64,000 nt of DNA from Rhizobium sp. NRK18 (GCF_024385575.1 NZ_JANFMV010000001.1:2137681-2201680); one strand, 5' to 3'. Positions 9,289-17,544 are shown, counted from the stretch's first letter. Numbers and translations: made by a program. Notes: generated by a model from the letters alone, not told the origin.

Positions 9289-9663
9289 TCAATCGTGGAC
9301 CGGTTTGGAAATGTGCCAATAGCGCCAGGGGGCCCACCACCGGGTTTCCCTGGGAAGCTCTGCGGGCACCGGATCGAAGCCATGCGTGCCGCCCGGTCCG
9401 CAGCGCATGAACCGAAACAACGCCATGAACCCGCCGGCCCAGAGGCCGTGGCGGGCAACCGCCTCGTATCCATATTCGGAACAGGTCGGCAGATGGCGGC
9501 ACGACTGGCCGATGAAGCCCGACAAGGTCAGTTGATAGAGCCTGATGAGCCCCATGCCGAACAGACGTCCCGGTGTCTTGGCAAAATCACCCTGCCAATT
9601 GCGGGATTTGCGATGCCGATTGCCTTCGGCTTTCTCCTCGCGACCGGGGTCACCATCGCACAT
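9289..9663 (-). CDS. yidD: Membrane protein insertion efficiency factor
   Basis: A 124-residue YidD/DUF37 protein from ATG 9663 (MCDGDPGREEK). The conserved core is RLYQLTLSGFIGQSCRHLPTCSEYGYEAVARHG followed by RFMRCGPGGTHGFDPVP, with the invariant cysteines and the amphipathic membrane-binding helix. In most bacteria yidD sits beside rnpA and yidC; here it follows the NifU-like gene by 4 nt, an arrangement I associate with rhizobia. An N-terminal basic extension of about 30 residues is longer than in E. coli. Confidence 0.93.
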   Translation of the reverse strand: MCDGDPGREEKAEGNRHRKSRNWQGDFAKTPGRLFGMGLIRLYQLTLSGFIGQSCRHLPTCSEYGYEAVARHGLWAGGFMALFRFMRCGPGGTHGFDPVPAELPRETRWWAPWRYWHISKPVHD

Positions 9664-9667
9664 GGGC

Positions 9668-10114
9668 TCAGCCTTCGACGTCCGCCGGCGCCTTCGCCCT
9701 GATCTGGTGGATCGCATCGACGACGGCATCGAATGTCAGCATCGTCGAGGCATGGCGCGCCTTGTAATCCCTGACGGGCAACAGGTACCGCATGTCCTCG
9801 AACCGCCCGGACGGCCCCTCGCCACCGGCCGTCAGCATGGCGCGCATATCGTCACGCGCCGCCTCGATTTCGTCCGCGGTCGCCCCGACAACATGACGGG
9901 CCATGATCGAGGACGATGCCTGACCGAGGGCGCAGGCTTTCACCTCGTGGGAAAATGCCGTCACCTCGTCGCCTTGCATCTTGATATAGACCTTGACCTT
10001 GGAGCCGCAGAGCCTGGAGAAGGCTTCCGCCGACGCATCGGCGTCGTCCATTCTGCCGATGGCGGGAATGTTGCCGGCGAATTCGAGTATTTTGCTGTTG
10101 TAGATGTCGTCCAT
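9668..10114 (-). CDS. NifU/IscU-like iron-sulfur scaffold homologue with altered ligands
   Basis: A 148-residue protein from ATG 10114 (MDDIYNSKILEFAG). The fold is that of SufU/IscU: SRLCGSKVKVYIKM, HEVKACALGQASSSIMA and PVRDYKARHASTMLTFDAV. In canonical scaffolds the first cysteine is followed by Gly-Asp and a third cysteine lies in the last motif. Here the Asp is Ser38, and the third cysteine position reads RHAST with Ser123, leaving Cys36 and Cys61. Assembly of a normal [2Fe-2S] cluster is therefore uncertain. It heads a unit with yidD and the SnoaL-like gene and is divergent from folE. Confidence 0.85.
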   Translation of the reverse strand: MDDIYNSKILEFAGNIPAIGRMDDADASAEAFSRLCGSKVKVYIKMQGDEVTAFSHEVKACALGQASSSIMARHVVGATADEIEAARDDMRAMLTAGGEGPSGRFEDMRYLLPVRDYKARHASTMLTFDAVVDAIHQIRAKAPADVEG

Positions 10115-10150
10115 GATGATCCGGTCGGCCGCGCCTGTCGTATTTGACGT

Positions 10151-10235
10151 CATATATAGTGAGTTCGTTCGGGAAAGAAAAACAGTCCGTGTCGCTTTCA
10201 GGACCTTTTCCTTAACCCGAACGCTCATATATAAG
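10151..10235. repeat. Imperfect inverted repeat in the NifU-like/folE divergent region
   Basis: The 346-nt gene-free region 10115-10460 holds an inverted repeat. CGTTCGGG at 10166-10173 is complementary to CCCGAACG at 10216-10223, and outside these the arms continue as CATATATAGTGAG and CTCATATATAAG. About 42 nt separate the GC arms. It may be a hairpin or a two-site operator governing divergent transcription. I see nothing else that I can name in the rest of this spacer. Confidence 0.5.
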
Positions 10236-10460
10236 GATTGCGGCTTACGTGGACCAATGCCTTCCACGATGAGCCTTGATCTGGGAAACCGTGCAGGAAG
10301 GCCGTGGCGCAAAAGGGTGCCGACGGCCGGAACGCCCCGGGCCCGCCTCAAAAGATCCATAGCTGGCCTGGCCAGTCGATATATGGTTGATGGCGTGTTG
10401 TCCGACAATTGTAGACGTCAGGATCCACCGCAAGACGGATTGGGATCAGGAGACCGCTAG

Positions 10461-11075
10461 ATGGACGCCATTGTCAAAGAATTTTCACTCAGTGATTCCA
10501 ACATGTCCCGCCCTTCCCGCGAGGAAGCAGAGGAGGCCGTACGCACGCTTCTGCGCTGGGCCGGGGAGGATCCGAGCCGCGAAGGTCTGCTCGACACGCC
10601 GAGCCGCGTCGCCAAGGCCTATGGCGAGCTCTTCGGCGGCTACAACGAGGATATTGAGGATGTGCTCGGCCGGACCTTCGAAGAGGTCGGCGGCTACGAC
10701 GACATCGTCCTCATCAAGGACATCCCGTTCTTCTCGCATTGCGAACACCACATGGTTCCGATCATCGGCAAGGCGCATGTCGCCTATCTGCCGGCCGGTC
10801 GCGTGCTGGGCCTCTCCAAGATCGCCCGCGTCGTCGACATCTTCGCCCGCCGCCTGCAGACGCAGGAAACGATGACGGCACAGATCGCCACGGCGATCGA
10901 CCAGTCTCTCGGACCGCGCGGTGTGGCGGTGATGATCGAAGCCGAGCATATGTGCATGGCGATGCGCGGCATCCGCAAGCAGGGCTCTACGACCATCACC
11001 ACGACCTTCCTGGGCGCCTTCAAGGAAGAAGCCCATGAGCAGGTCCGTTTCATGACCATGTTGCGCGGCCGCTAG
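10461..11075 (+). CDS. folE: GTP cyclohydrolase I
   Basis: A 204-residue type I GTP cyclohydrolase, the first step of tetrahydrofolate synthesis (GTP to 7,8-dihydroneopterin triphosphate). Signature segments: [43 protein letters not shown] (zinc Cys and His), [20 protein letters not shown], and [19 protein letters not shown] with the second zinc cysteine. Length and motifs are complete. hisI follows after 24 nt in the same direction, so the two may be co-transcribed. Confidence 0.97.
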   Translation: MDAIVKEFSLSDSNMSRPSREEAEEAVRTLLRWAGEDPSREGLLDTPSRVAKAYGELFGGYNEDIEDVLGRTFEEVGGYDDIVLIKDIPFFSHCEHHMVPIIGKAHVAYLPAGRVLGLSKIARVVDIFARRLQTQETMTAQIATAIDQSLGPRGVAVMIEAEHMCMAMRGIRKQGSTTITTTFLGAFKEEAHEQVRFMTMLRGR

Positions 11076-11099
11076 GCCGCGACAGGGGATTACGCAGAC

Positions 11100-11549
11100 A
11101 TGCCGATGACATTTGCTCCGCCATCCAAGGACAAGGCGGACTGGGAAACCGTGACAGACTTCACGCCCCGCTTCGACGCCAACGGGCTGATCACCACCGT
11201 GGTCACCGACGCTGCCGACGGCATGCTGCTGATGGTCGCCCACATGAATGCCGAGGCCCTTGCCCTGACGGTCGAGACCGGCATCGCGCACTATTACAGC
11301 CGCTCGCGCGGCAAACTCTGGAAGAAGGGCGAAACCTCCGGCAATCTCCAGCAGGTCCGTGAAATTCTGACCGATTGCGATCAGGATGCGATCTGGCTGA
11401 AGGTGTCCGTTTCCGGACATGACGCGACCTGCCACACTGGTCGCCGCTCCTGCTTCTACCGTTCTGTGGAACAAATCGACGGCCGCGCACATTTGGTCTT
11501 CAGCGAAGACAAACCGCGGTTTGATCCCAAGGACGTTTACGACACCTAG
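11100..11549 (+). CDS. hisI: Phosphoribosyl-AMP cyclohydrolase
   Basis: A 149-residue single-function HisI that opens the adenine ring of phosphoribosyl-AMP in histidine synthesis. Seen: [47 protein letters not shown], then [11 protein letters not shown] with the Mg-binding aspartates and a zinc-site pair [16 protein letters not shown]. There is no fused HisE domain, as is usual in alphaproteobacteria. It is isolated from other his genes and follows folE closely. Confidence 0.96.
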   Translation: MPMTFAPPSKDKADWETVTDFTPRFDANGLITTVVTDAADGMLLMVAHMNAEALALTVETGIAHYYSRSRGKLWKKGETSGNLQQVREILTDCDQDAIWLKVSVSGHDATCHTGRRSCFYRSVEQIDGRAHLVFSEDKPRFDPKDVYDT

Positions 11550-11703
11550 GCAGGGGTGGCCGGCATTCGGCTGCTAGAGGTTGCACAGCAAGCGGTCATT
11601 TGCCGCAATTGTACCCACCTCTCGTGGACCTAAATGCTTTGGTAACCTATAACTGCATTTAATGGGCTTCTTGGGAGAGTTCAGCAGGAAGGAAGGGTCG
11701 GAC

Positions 11704-12690
11704 ATGCTGGACTGGAATTTCAGACACCGTCATTCCTCCGATGTCGCCCTTGGGCAGGCCCTGCCTCCGGACAGCGCGATGACCACACCCCCTATTGCCC
11801 CGGCCGAACCCAAAAAATCGAAGATCGCGCTTGCGCTTGGCGGCGGTGCTGCCCGTGGATGGGCGCATATCGGTGTGTTGCGGGCCCTCGACGAGGCCGG
11901 CATCCAGGTTGGCATGATCGCCGGAACCTCCATCGGTGCGCTCGTCGGCGGATGCTATCTGGCCGGCAAGCTCGACGAGTTGGAAGATTTCGCCCGTTCG
12001 CTGACCATGCGGCGCATCGCCAGCCTCCTGGATCTGACGATCGGCGGCGGCGGCCTGTTTGCCGGCATGCGGCTGACCAAGCGCATGCAGGAACACCTGC
12101 ACGGGATCATGATCGAGGATATGGACCGGCCCTTCGTCGCCGTCGCCTCGGAGCTCAACACCGGTCACGAGGTGTGGATCACCGCCGGTTCGCTGATCAC
12201 CGCCATTCGCGCCTCCTATGCCCTGCCCGGCATTTTCGAGCCGATCCATTGCAACGGCCGCACGCTGGTCGATGGCGCCCTGGTCAACCCCGTGCCGGTC
12301 ACCGTTTGCCGGGCCTACGAGCAGCCGCTCGTCGTCGCCGTGAACCTGCATTACGACATTTACGGGCGTTCGGCGGTCGTCAAGCACAATGCCAGCACGC
12401 AGGAACCGGAAGAACTGCCGTCGCATCACGATACCGGCGGTCGCCTCGGGCTGACCCGCGTCATGGTGCAGGCCTTCAACATCATTCAGGATCGCATTTC
12501 ACGCGCACGTCTTGCCGGAGATCCGCCGGACCTCGCCCTGCAGCCGCGCCTCAGCGACATCGGCCTGTCGGAATTCCATCGCGCAGCCGAAGCCATCCAG
12601 CGCGGCTATGAGGAGACCAAGGCGAGGATCGCCGATCTGCACCGGCTTCAGGAAGTCTTTGCGGCGGGCATCATCAACACCCGCCTCTGA
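11704..12690 (+). CDS. Patatin-like phospholipase family protein (RssA-like)
   Basis: A 328-residue protein from ATG 11704, preceded by AAGGAAGGG; an in-frame ATG at 11662 is possible. After a disordered N-terminus of about 38 residues comes the patatin domain: oxyanion loop ALGGGAARGWAHIGVL, nucleophile elbow GTSIG with Ser76, and the catalytic aspartate in LVDGALVNPVP. The sequence resembles RssA/NTE-type bacterial serine lipases, expected to hydrolyse phospholipid or lysophospholipid acyl esters. No signal peptide, so it is probably cytoplasmic or membrane-peripheral. The C-terminal 80 residues form a helical tail, ending in a convergent arrangement with the CBS gene. Confidence 0.9.
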   Translation: MLDWNFRHRHSSDVALGQALPPDSAMTTPPIAPAEPKKSKIALALGGGAARGWAHIGVLRALDEAGIQVGMIAGTSIGALVGGCYLAGKLDELEDFARSLTMRRIASLLDLTIGGGGLFAGMRLTKRMQEHLHGIMIEDMDRPFVAVASELNTGHEVWITAGSLITAIRASYALPGIFEPIHCNGRTLVDGALVNPVPVTVCRAYEQPLVVAVNLHYDIYGRSAVVKHNASTQEPEELPSHHDTGGRLGLTRVMVQAFNIIQDRISRARLAGDPPDLALQPRLSDIGLSEFHRAAEAIQRGYEETKARIADLHRLQEVFAAGIINTRL

Positions 12691-12724
12691 TTCCATCACG
12701 CTCCATCACGTGAATAAACCGGCG

Positions 12725-13159
12725 TCAGCCGGCAATGTAGGCCTTGATCTCCTGGGCTTCCATTTCGATTGCCCGGATATGGTTCTTCACGACGTCGCCG
12801 ATCGAGATGATGCCGGCGAGCTTGCCGTCGTGTTCGACCGGCGCGTGGCGGAACCTGCGGGTGGTCATCACTTCCATAAGCTGGTCGACGGTCGTGTCTT
12901 CACGGCACGCATAGACGTTCGACGTCATGTAGGCGGAGACCGGATTGCCGAGGCTCTCCGGGCCATCCTTGGCGATTGCGCGCGCAAGGTCTCGCTCGGT
13001 GAAGATGCCGGCAATGGTGTCGCCGGGACCGAGGATCACCGTACCGCCGATCTTGTTCTCATGGAGAATTTTGGCTGCATCCAAGAGGCTCGCCGTCGAC
13101 GCAATGGTTATGACGTTGCGGCCCTTTTCATTCAGAATGGCTTTCACTGATACAGACAT
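12725..13159 (-). CDS. CBS-domain pair protein
   Basis: A 144-residue protein consisting almost entirely of two CBS repeats: residues about 7-65 (VITIASTASLLDAAKILHENKIGGTVIL) and about 75-135 (VYACREDTTVDQLMEVMTTRRFRHAPV...GIISIGDVVKNHI). Such stand-alone Bateman modules bind adenine nucleotides and regulate partner proteins. AAGGAGGAACGC precedes the ATG at 13159. No partner is evident nearby. Confidence 0.92.
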   Translation of the reverse strand: MSVSVKAILNEKGRNVITIASTASLLDAAKILHENKIGGTVILGPGDTIAGIFTERDLARAIAKDGPESLGNPVSAYMTSNVYACREDTTVDQLMEVMTTRRFRHAPVEHDGKLAGIISIGDVVKNHIRAIEMEAQEIKAYIAG

Positions 13160-13291
13160 GCGTTCCTCCTTCTTGCCAGAGCGGAAGATGCATCACATCG
13201 CCGCCCAGGGCTCCACCCGTGACCCAATGCCGCAGAATGCGGGTGGGTGAATGGTGCCAGCCGCTTGTAAGGATAGCAATATCCCGCGTGA

Positions 13292-14047
13292 CTATAATTC
13301 CTTGGAATGCCGTGCCGGCTGTCGCGGATCGAACAGATCGAGGAGGATGAAGCCGAACAGGAATCCGCCGATATGGGCTTCCCAGGCAATGCTCTGACCC
13401 TGCATGCCGGCAAACGGAATACCGAAGGCGAACAGCAGATTGCCGGCGAGCCAGGCGACGATGAAGATGAACGCCGTCCTGTTGCGCAGGGCTTCGAGCA
13501 TCGTCATACGGGTGTTGAGATGCACGTCGGCACTGCGCAGCCCCCTGCCCTCGGCGAAGACGAAACGGCAGGCAGAGCCCATCAGCGCTGAGACCGAACC
13601 GGAGGCGCCGATCAGCAGGCTGGGCTCACCCCAGTGCAGCCCCATGAAGAAGAAGGCGGATGCGGCAGCGCTCAGGACCCAGAAGACGACGAAGCGGAAC
13701 GCGCCGATTCTTAAGGCCACCGGCGTGCCGAATGCCGCCAGCCAGAGGCTGTTGAAGACCAGATGGCTGATGCTGCCATGCAGCAGCGAATAGGTTACCG
13801 GGGTCCACAACCAGGCCAGGTCCGCCATGCCAAGCGCATAGGCGTAGCGCGCGGGAATGAAACCGAAGTTGACGTAAACACGGTCATTCAGTTCGACGGA
13901 CAACAGATAGGTCTGGATCAGATATATCGCGGCCAGTCCGAAAATGAAGAGAAGAATTACCGTCGGCAGGTTGAATATCGGTGCCCGGTCATCGGGACCC
14001 TCGGGTCCGGGCTCGGCATTCTGCTGCCTGCGCAACGCTTCTTCCAT
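13292..14047 (-). CDS. Rhomboid family intramembrane serine protease
   Basis: A 251-residue, six- to seven-helix membrane protein. The catalytic serine lies in GASGSVSA (Ser149) and the histidine in AWEAHIGGFLFG (His225), with the HGSISHLVFNSLWL helix (His90, His95, Asn99) that stabilises the oxyanion. The start at ATG 14047 has AGGAAATCAA upstream. A good promoter-like pair (see 14085-14112) lies immediately upstream and separates it from a terminator at 14111-14144. Substrates of alphaproteobacterial rhomboids are mostly unknown. Confidence 0.93.
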   Translation of the reverse strand: MEEALRRQQNAEPGPEGPDDRAPIFNLPTVILLFIFGLAAIYLIQTYLLSVELNDRVYVNFGFIPARYAYALGMADLAWLWTPVTYSLLHGSISHLVFNSLWLAAFGTPVALRIGAFRFVVFWVLSAAASAFFFMGLHWGEPSLLIGASGSVSALMGSACRFVFAEGRGLRSADVHLNTRMTMLEALRNRTAFIFIVAWLAGNLLFAFGIPFAGMQGQSIAWEAHIGGFLFGFILLDLFDPRQPARHSKEL

Positions 14048-14084
14048 TTGATTTCCTGTCCGAGACCATGCAATGACGACCTGC

Positions 14085-14112
14085 ATATAGGTCCCGGCGC
14101 ACACCGGTCAAA
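14085..14112 (-). promoter_or_regulatory. Promoter candidate for the rhomboid gene
   Basis: On the minus strand TTTGAC (14112-14107) is followed after 16 nt by CTATAT (14090-14085), close to the rhizobial sigma-70 consensus CTTGAC-N17-CTATAT. It lies 38 nt before the rhomboid ATG and directly after an intrinsic terminator. Confidence 0.55.
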
Positions 14113-14144
14113 GAAAAACCGTCCAGCCATTCAGCTGGACGGTT
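14111..14144 (-). terminator. Intrinsic terminator with no annotated gene upstream
   Basis: On the minus strand an 11-bp perfect stem (AACCGTCCAGC with GCTGGACGGTT, loop of 6 nt) runs into TTTTTCTTT. No coding gene on this strand lies upstream before the divergent PAS gene, so the terminator should belong to a short transcript in 14145-14380. Confidence 0.8.
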
Positions 14145-14290
14145 GCGAGCCCCCAAATTCCCGTGCCCGACATAATCTAGTGTGCTGTGAAGACCAGGTC
14201 TTCCATGACGGGAAGGCCTGCCTCCCGAAACGTGTTGATAGGCTTTTGTCTCACGTTGCCGCGGTGTGCGCAATCGAAACCAAAAGTTAA
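14111..14290 (-). ncRNA. Candidate small RNA ending at an intrinsic terminator
   Basis: The minus strand between the PAS gene and the rhomboid gene shows successive hairpins. A 5-bp helix closes 14230-14256; a nearly perfect stem with one bulge spans 14209-14227 (CGGGAGGC facing GCCTTCCCG); a 7-bp stem GAAGACC/GGTCTTC spans 14189-14203; and the terminator lies at 14111-14144. A 9-codon frame (MEDLVFTAH) begins inside but has no well-placed ribosome binding site. The 5' end is not defined because I find no clear promoter; about 150-180 nt is likely. I cannot name the RNA family. Confidence 0.45.
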
Positions 14291-14382
14291 CCTTAACTCC
14301 CGCGTCTGGCACGGTTTTCGCTCTACCGGAGTCCAATGGGCGACATCTGCCCGAGTTTGACCCGAAACGGGACAAGGCCCCC

Positions 14383-14982
14383 ATGGATTGCAAGGCGAGC
14401 ATCGAGATCTACCAATATTGGAACAGGCTGCGCGGACAGGATGCTGCGCCCAGCCGCAAGCAGATCATACCGTCACAAATCGCGTCGGTACTGCCGGACC
14501 TGTTCATCCTCGAAGAGGTTGCCGGCGGAATTCCGATCTTCCGCCTGGCTGGCACGCGAATCTGTGAACTGTTCGGGCACGAGCTTCACGGCAGCCCTTT
14601 CACCGCCTTGTGGAACGGCGACAACGTCATCAACCCGGGAACGATCGTATCCAGCGTCCTCCGCTCGGCGGTGCCCGTCCTGTTGAAGGCCGGCGGCTAT
14701 TCCTACTCGCTGGACACCGATGAGACGCTGGAGATACCGCTGCTTCCTCTGCGCAGCGGCGGCGATCAATGCGACCGGATTCTCGGTTCCATGTCTTTGG
14801 TCGGTCCACGTACGGGACTGCATGCGAACGCGCTGGATCTCCTCACTCTCGACCGGGTGGTTGAAATCGCTGCCCCTCGCCCCCTCCTTACTGCCAACAT
14901 GCCGCCGTCGTCCGGCACGGTCCGCGGCGACTATCGTGGCGAGCGCAGCAACCAGAACGGACCGCTGTTCGGGCAGGATTGA
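14383..14982 (+). CDS. PAS_5 (DUF1457-type) domain protein
   Basis: A 199-residue protein from ATG 14383 (MDCKASIEIYQYWNRLRG); an open frame extends upstream to 14266 but the homology begins at this Met. The IEIYQYWNRLRGQDAAPSRKQIIPSQI start and LPDLFILEEVAGGIPIFRLAGTRICELFGHELHG core are typical of the PAS_5 family, which is abundant in rhizobia. ETLEIPLLPLRSGGDQCDRILGSM continues the domain. The C-terminal 40 residues look disordered. These proteins are presumed sensory or regulatory; ligand and partner are unknown. A PilZ protein follows after 159 nt. Confidence 0.85.
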   Translation: MDCKASIEIYQYWNRLRGQDAAPSRKQIIPSQIASVLPDLFILEEVAGGIPIFRLAGTRICELFGHELHGSPFTALWNGDNVINPGTIVSSVLRSAVPVLLKAGGYSYSLDTDETLEIPLLPLRSGGDQCDRILGSMSLVGPRTGLHANALDLLTLDRVVEIAAPRPLLTANMPPSSGTVRGDYRGERSNQNGPLFGQD

Positions 14983-15141
14983 ACGCCGGAATTCAAGACT
15001 TTCACCAGTCCGGCCTCCCCAAACCACAGCATCACGACGACGTCCTTTCCAACCCGATAAATTTGATGCTGCCGACAAACCTTCTGTTAATGGAATCGGC
15101 AGTATTTTCGACTGGTAGAAACGTCAGAAGATTGATGACAG

Positions 15142-15756
15142 ATGTATTCCTTCCAGCCAGCACAAGCGGTCAGAACTGGGGGCTCCGAACAGAGCCGTAG
15201 TTTTCAGCGCGTTACGGTCAATATTCGCGGCCGGCTGATGCTGTCGAACTATGAGGAATACGACTGCGTCGTCACCGACATGTCTCCCGGCGATCTTTGC
15301 ATCCTCTGCGGCGGCCTTCCTCGGCTGAACGAGCGTGTTATCGCCTATCTCGATCACATCGGACGTATCGAAGGCCGCGTGCTCGAATTCATCAAGGACG
15401 GCTTCGTGCTGTCGATCAGCGCGACCGGCCGCAAGCGCGAGAAGCTGGCCGCACAGCTGACCTGGATTGCCAACAAGCACGAACTCGGCCTTCCGGAAGA
15501 CCGCAGGCACGACCGACTGACGCCGCGTCACTCGCGTACGGAATTGCTTCTCGAGGAAGACGGCCGCCGCTTCGAATGCAACATCATGGACCTTTCGCTG
15601 TCGGGCGCCGCCATTGACATCGAATTCCGTCCGCCGATCGACACCGCAGTGCAGATCGGCAATATCCGCGGCCGCATCGTCCGCCACTTCAAGGAAGGCG
15701 TCGCCGTCGAGTTCACGGCCAGACAGACGCACGAGTCGCTCCGCGCCTTCCTCTGA
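15142..15756 (+). CDS. Tandem PilZ domain protein
   Basis: A 204-residue protein with two PilZ-like halves. The first (about residues 20-105) has SFQRVTVNIRGRLML and CVVTDMSPGD, a degenerate form of the RxxxR and (D/N)xSxxG c-di-GMP signature. The second (about 120-204) has RRHDRLTPRHSRTELLL followed by NIMDLSLSGAAI, a nearly complete signature. The second domain is therefore the likely c-di-GMP binder. No membrane segment. Its neighbours (PAS_5 protein and a LapG-type protease) suggest a surface or adhesion signalling locus. Confidence 0.88.
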   Translation: MYSFQPAQAVRTGGSEQSRSFQRVTVNIRGRLMLSNYEEYDCVVTDMSPGDLCILCGGLPRLNERVIAYLDHIGRIEGRVLEFIKDGFVLSISATGRKREKLAAQLTWIANKHELGLPEDRRHDRLTPRHSRTELLLEEDGRRFECNIMDLSLSGAAIDIEFRPPIDTAVQIGNIRGRIVRHFKEGVAVEFTARQTHESLRAFL

Positions 15757-16348
15757 CCACCCTCGCAATCTTCTCGAGATTTACCGGCGTCCTCATCGAC
15801 GAGCATTTTCGCACGCCGGCGTTCGTTGCTCGCATTTCACCAATACTCAGCCATTGAGAGACCCCATATCAAGGGGCCGGAGCCTGCCGTCTTACCCATA
15901 GCTCCGCCGGGGAAGGTCAAAACAACGGATCCGGCAAACCTTTGTTAAGGACGTCTGCACGCGCCACAGAGTTTTTTGGCGGTCAGATTCCTCGCCTTGG
16001 CCTCGCAGTCCCGCCCCGAACCAAGATGTCGCAAAGTGGCACAGGCACATTTTCCGACCGACGGTCGTCACCATCTGCTCCTCGATAACGCGCGCCGAAC
16101 CGTCACCCGGGCGGAATTCCTCCGTGGATTCAAGAATATAGGCGAGCGGATCGTGCCGATGGCATAAGCCGTTAAACTTTGATGCAAATTCGATGAGAAT
16201 TCGCCTCAAATACGGATCGAATTCGACTCGTGTTTTCATCAAGTTTTCAGCGCATTTGAATCTATTAAGCTATTAATTTTACTGCGGAATTTTGCGAGCG
16301 ATAAAAATCTGTGTGGCACTGTTTTCTCCGTAAACGGGGAGAATGAAA
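15757..16348. other. Gene-poor spacer, about 590 nt, with an inverted repeat near its 3' end
   Basis: I find no convincing gene here. A 116-codon minus-strand frame (15892-16242) lacks a ribosome binding site and recognisable motifs. The only structured element is an imperfect inverted repeat with 25-nt arms at 16179-16203 and 16218-16242 (19 of 25 positions complementary; both arms contain GAATTCG/CGAATTC), about 105-170 nt before the protease gene. Confidence 0.6.
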
Positions 16349-16957
16349 ATGACGAAAGCCACACAAGGGAAGTTGAGTGTCCTGTCGTTCATTGTGACAC
16401 TTGCGACTGCCGGTCTCGCCCAGGCGATGCCTGCCAACATGTTGACCACCGGCGCCACCAATCCGCCGATCGGCCACTACGAATTCTGCAAGTCCCACAG
16501 CAACGAATGCAAGCCGCACGGCCGGGATCCCGGTCCCATGCTTTTGACCGAAAGCGCCTGGAAGGAAATCCTGCAGGTCAATTACACGGTCAACACCCGG
16601 ATCCAGCCGATGACGGATGAGGAAATCTACGGCGTCGAGGAACGCTGGGCGTATCCGACGACGGTCGGCGATTGCGAGGACTTCGTGCTCTTGAAGCGGC
16701 GCATGCTGATGCAGGCCGGCATTTCGGAAGACGACCTCCTGATCACGGTCGTCCTGCAGCCGAACGGCGAAGGCCATGCCGTGCTGACGGTGCGCACCGA
16801 CCGCGGCGACTTCATCCTCGACAACATGCGCAACAAGGTCCTCTTGTGGTCCGACACCGAATACACCTTCATCAAGCGCCAGGCCTCTGACGATCCGGGC
16901 CGCTGGGTCCGCCTTCAGGACGGTCGCGCCACGCTGGTTGGCTCGGTCAAGAACTAA
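16349..16957 (+). CDS. Transglutaminase-like cysteine peptidase (BTLCP/LapG-type)
   Basis: A 202-residue protein; ATG 16349 is preferred over 16343 because GGAG then has 7 nt spacing. A Sec signal (FIVTLATAGLAQA) precedes the mature enzyme, so it is periplasmic. The catalytic triad of the DUF920/BTLCP family is visible, numbered from 16343: Cys111 in TVGDCEDFVLLKRR, His145 in GEGHAVLTV and Asp160 in DFILDN. The D-C-E-D motif also matches the calcium site of LapG, which cleaves large surface adhesins under c-di-GMP control. No lapD-like gene is adjacent, so the LapG role is inference. Confidence 0.85.
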   Translation: MTKATQGKLSVLSFIVTLATAGLAQAMPANMLTTGATNPPIGHYEFCKSHSNECKPHGRDPGPMLLTESAWKEILQVNYTVNTRIQPMTDEEIYGVEERWAYPTTVGDCEDFVLLKRRMLMQAGISEDDLLITVVLQPNGEGHAVLTVRTDRGDFILDNMRNKVLLWSDTEYTFIKRQASDDPGRWVRLQDGRATLVGSVKN

Positions 16958-17105
16958 CGGCGGCGTCGGATCGGTCGAAGCCACCGATTCGACCTTGCCA
17001 AGAAAAGGCCCGGTCACCCCCGCACCCCGTCCCCGACCGGAGCCCAGAGCCGATCCCGCTTCCCCGGGGTCGGCTCACCTCTTTTTCAGCCCACGAGAAT
17101 TTCAG

Positions 17106-17435
17106 TCAGGATCGCAGGATTTCGGCCACGGCCGCTAATCCTGACAAAACGAGAGTGCCATAGCAGACCGACCACAGGGCGGTCAGCCCGTAGAGCACCC
17201 CAAGTTCAGCGCCATACCCCCAGCCCCGGCCCCGATGCCGCCGCGCCCGTTCCCACAGGATCGCAGGCCCGGCAATGAATGCCAGGACCCAGGGCAAGGC
17301 CCGCAACTCCAATCGAAAGCCTTCTCGCCTCTGGACAGGCCAGCGGGCAGCGAGCCGATTGCGGGCCAGGTCCATCAGGATGATCGGCAGGACGAAGCCG
17401 AGGGCGGCTGCAGTGGCAAAACCGGGAAAATTCAT
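17106..17435 (-). CDS. Small membrane protein, function unknown
   Basis: A 109-residue protein with about three to four hydrophobic segments: AALGFVLPIILMDLA, LPWVLAFIAGPAILW and LGVLYGLTALWSVCYGTLVLSGL. Basic clusters (RRHRGRG, RNRLAARWPVQRR) lie between them and set the topology. I do not recognise the family with certainty. It sits between two plus-strand genes, transcribed alone. Confidence 0.7.
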   Translation of the reverse strand: MNFPGFATAAALGFVLPIILMDLARNRLAARWPVQRREGFRLELRALPWVLAFIAGPAILWERARRHRGRGWGYGAELGVLYGLTALWSVCYGTLVLSGLAAVAEILRS

Positions 17436-17544
17436 CGAATTTTAACCATAAAACGGGACTGTTCGGGGCTAGTGCTGCAAGTGGCGTGCCGCAGTCATCC
17501 GTCCCGACCTGATACAGACGTCCGCCCAACCATTCCGTGGCCGG

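Noticed and set aside
15892..16242. A 116-codon minus-strand frame in the spacer before the protease gene
   Set aside because: No ribosome binding site, no recognisable family, and its start lies within the inverted repeat. Possible but not supportable.
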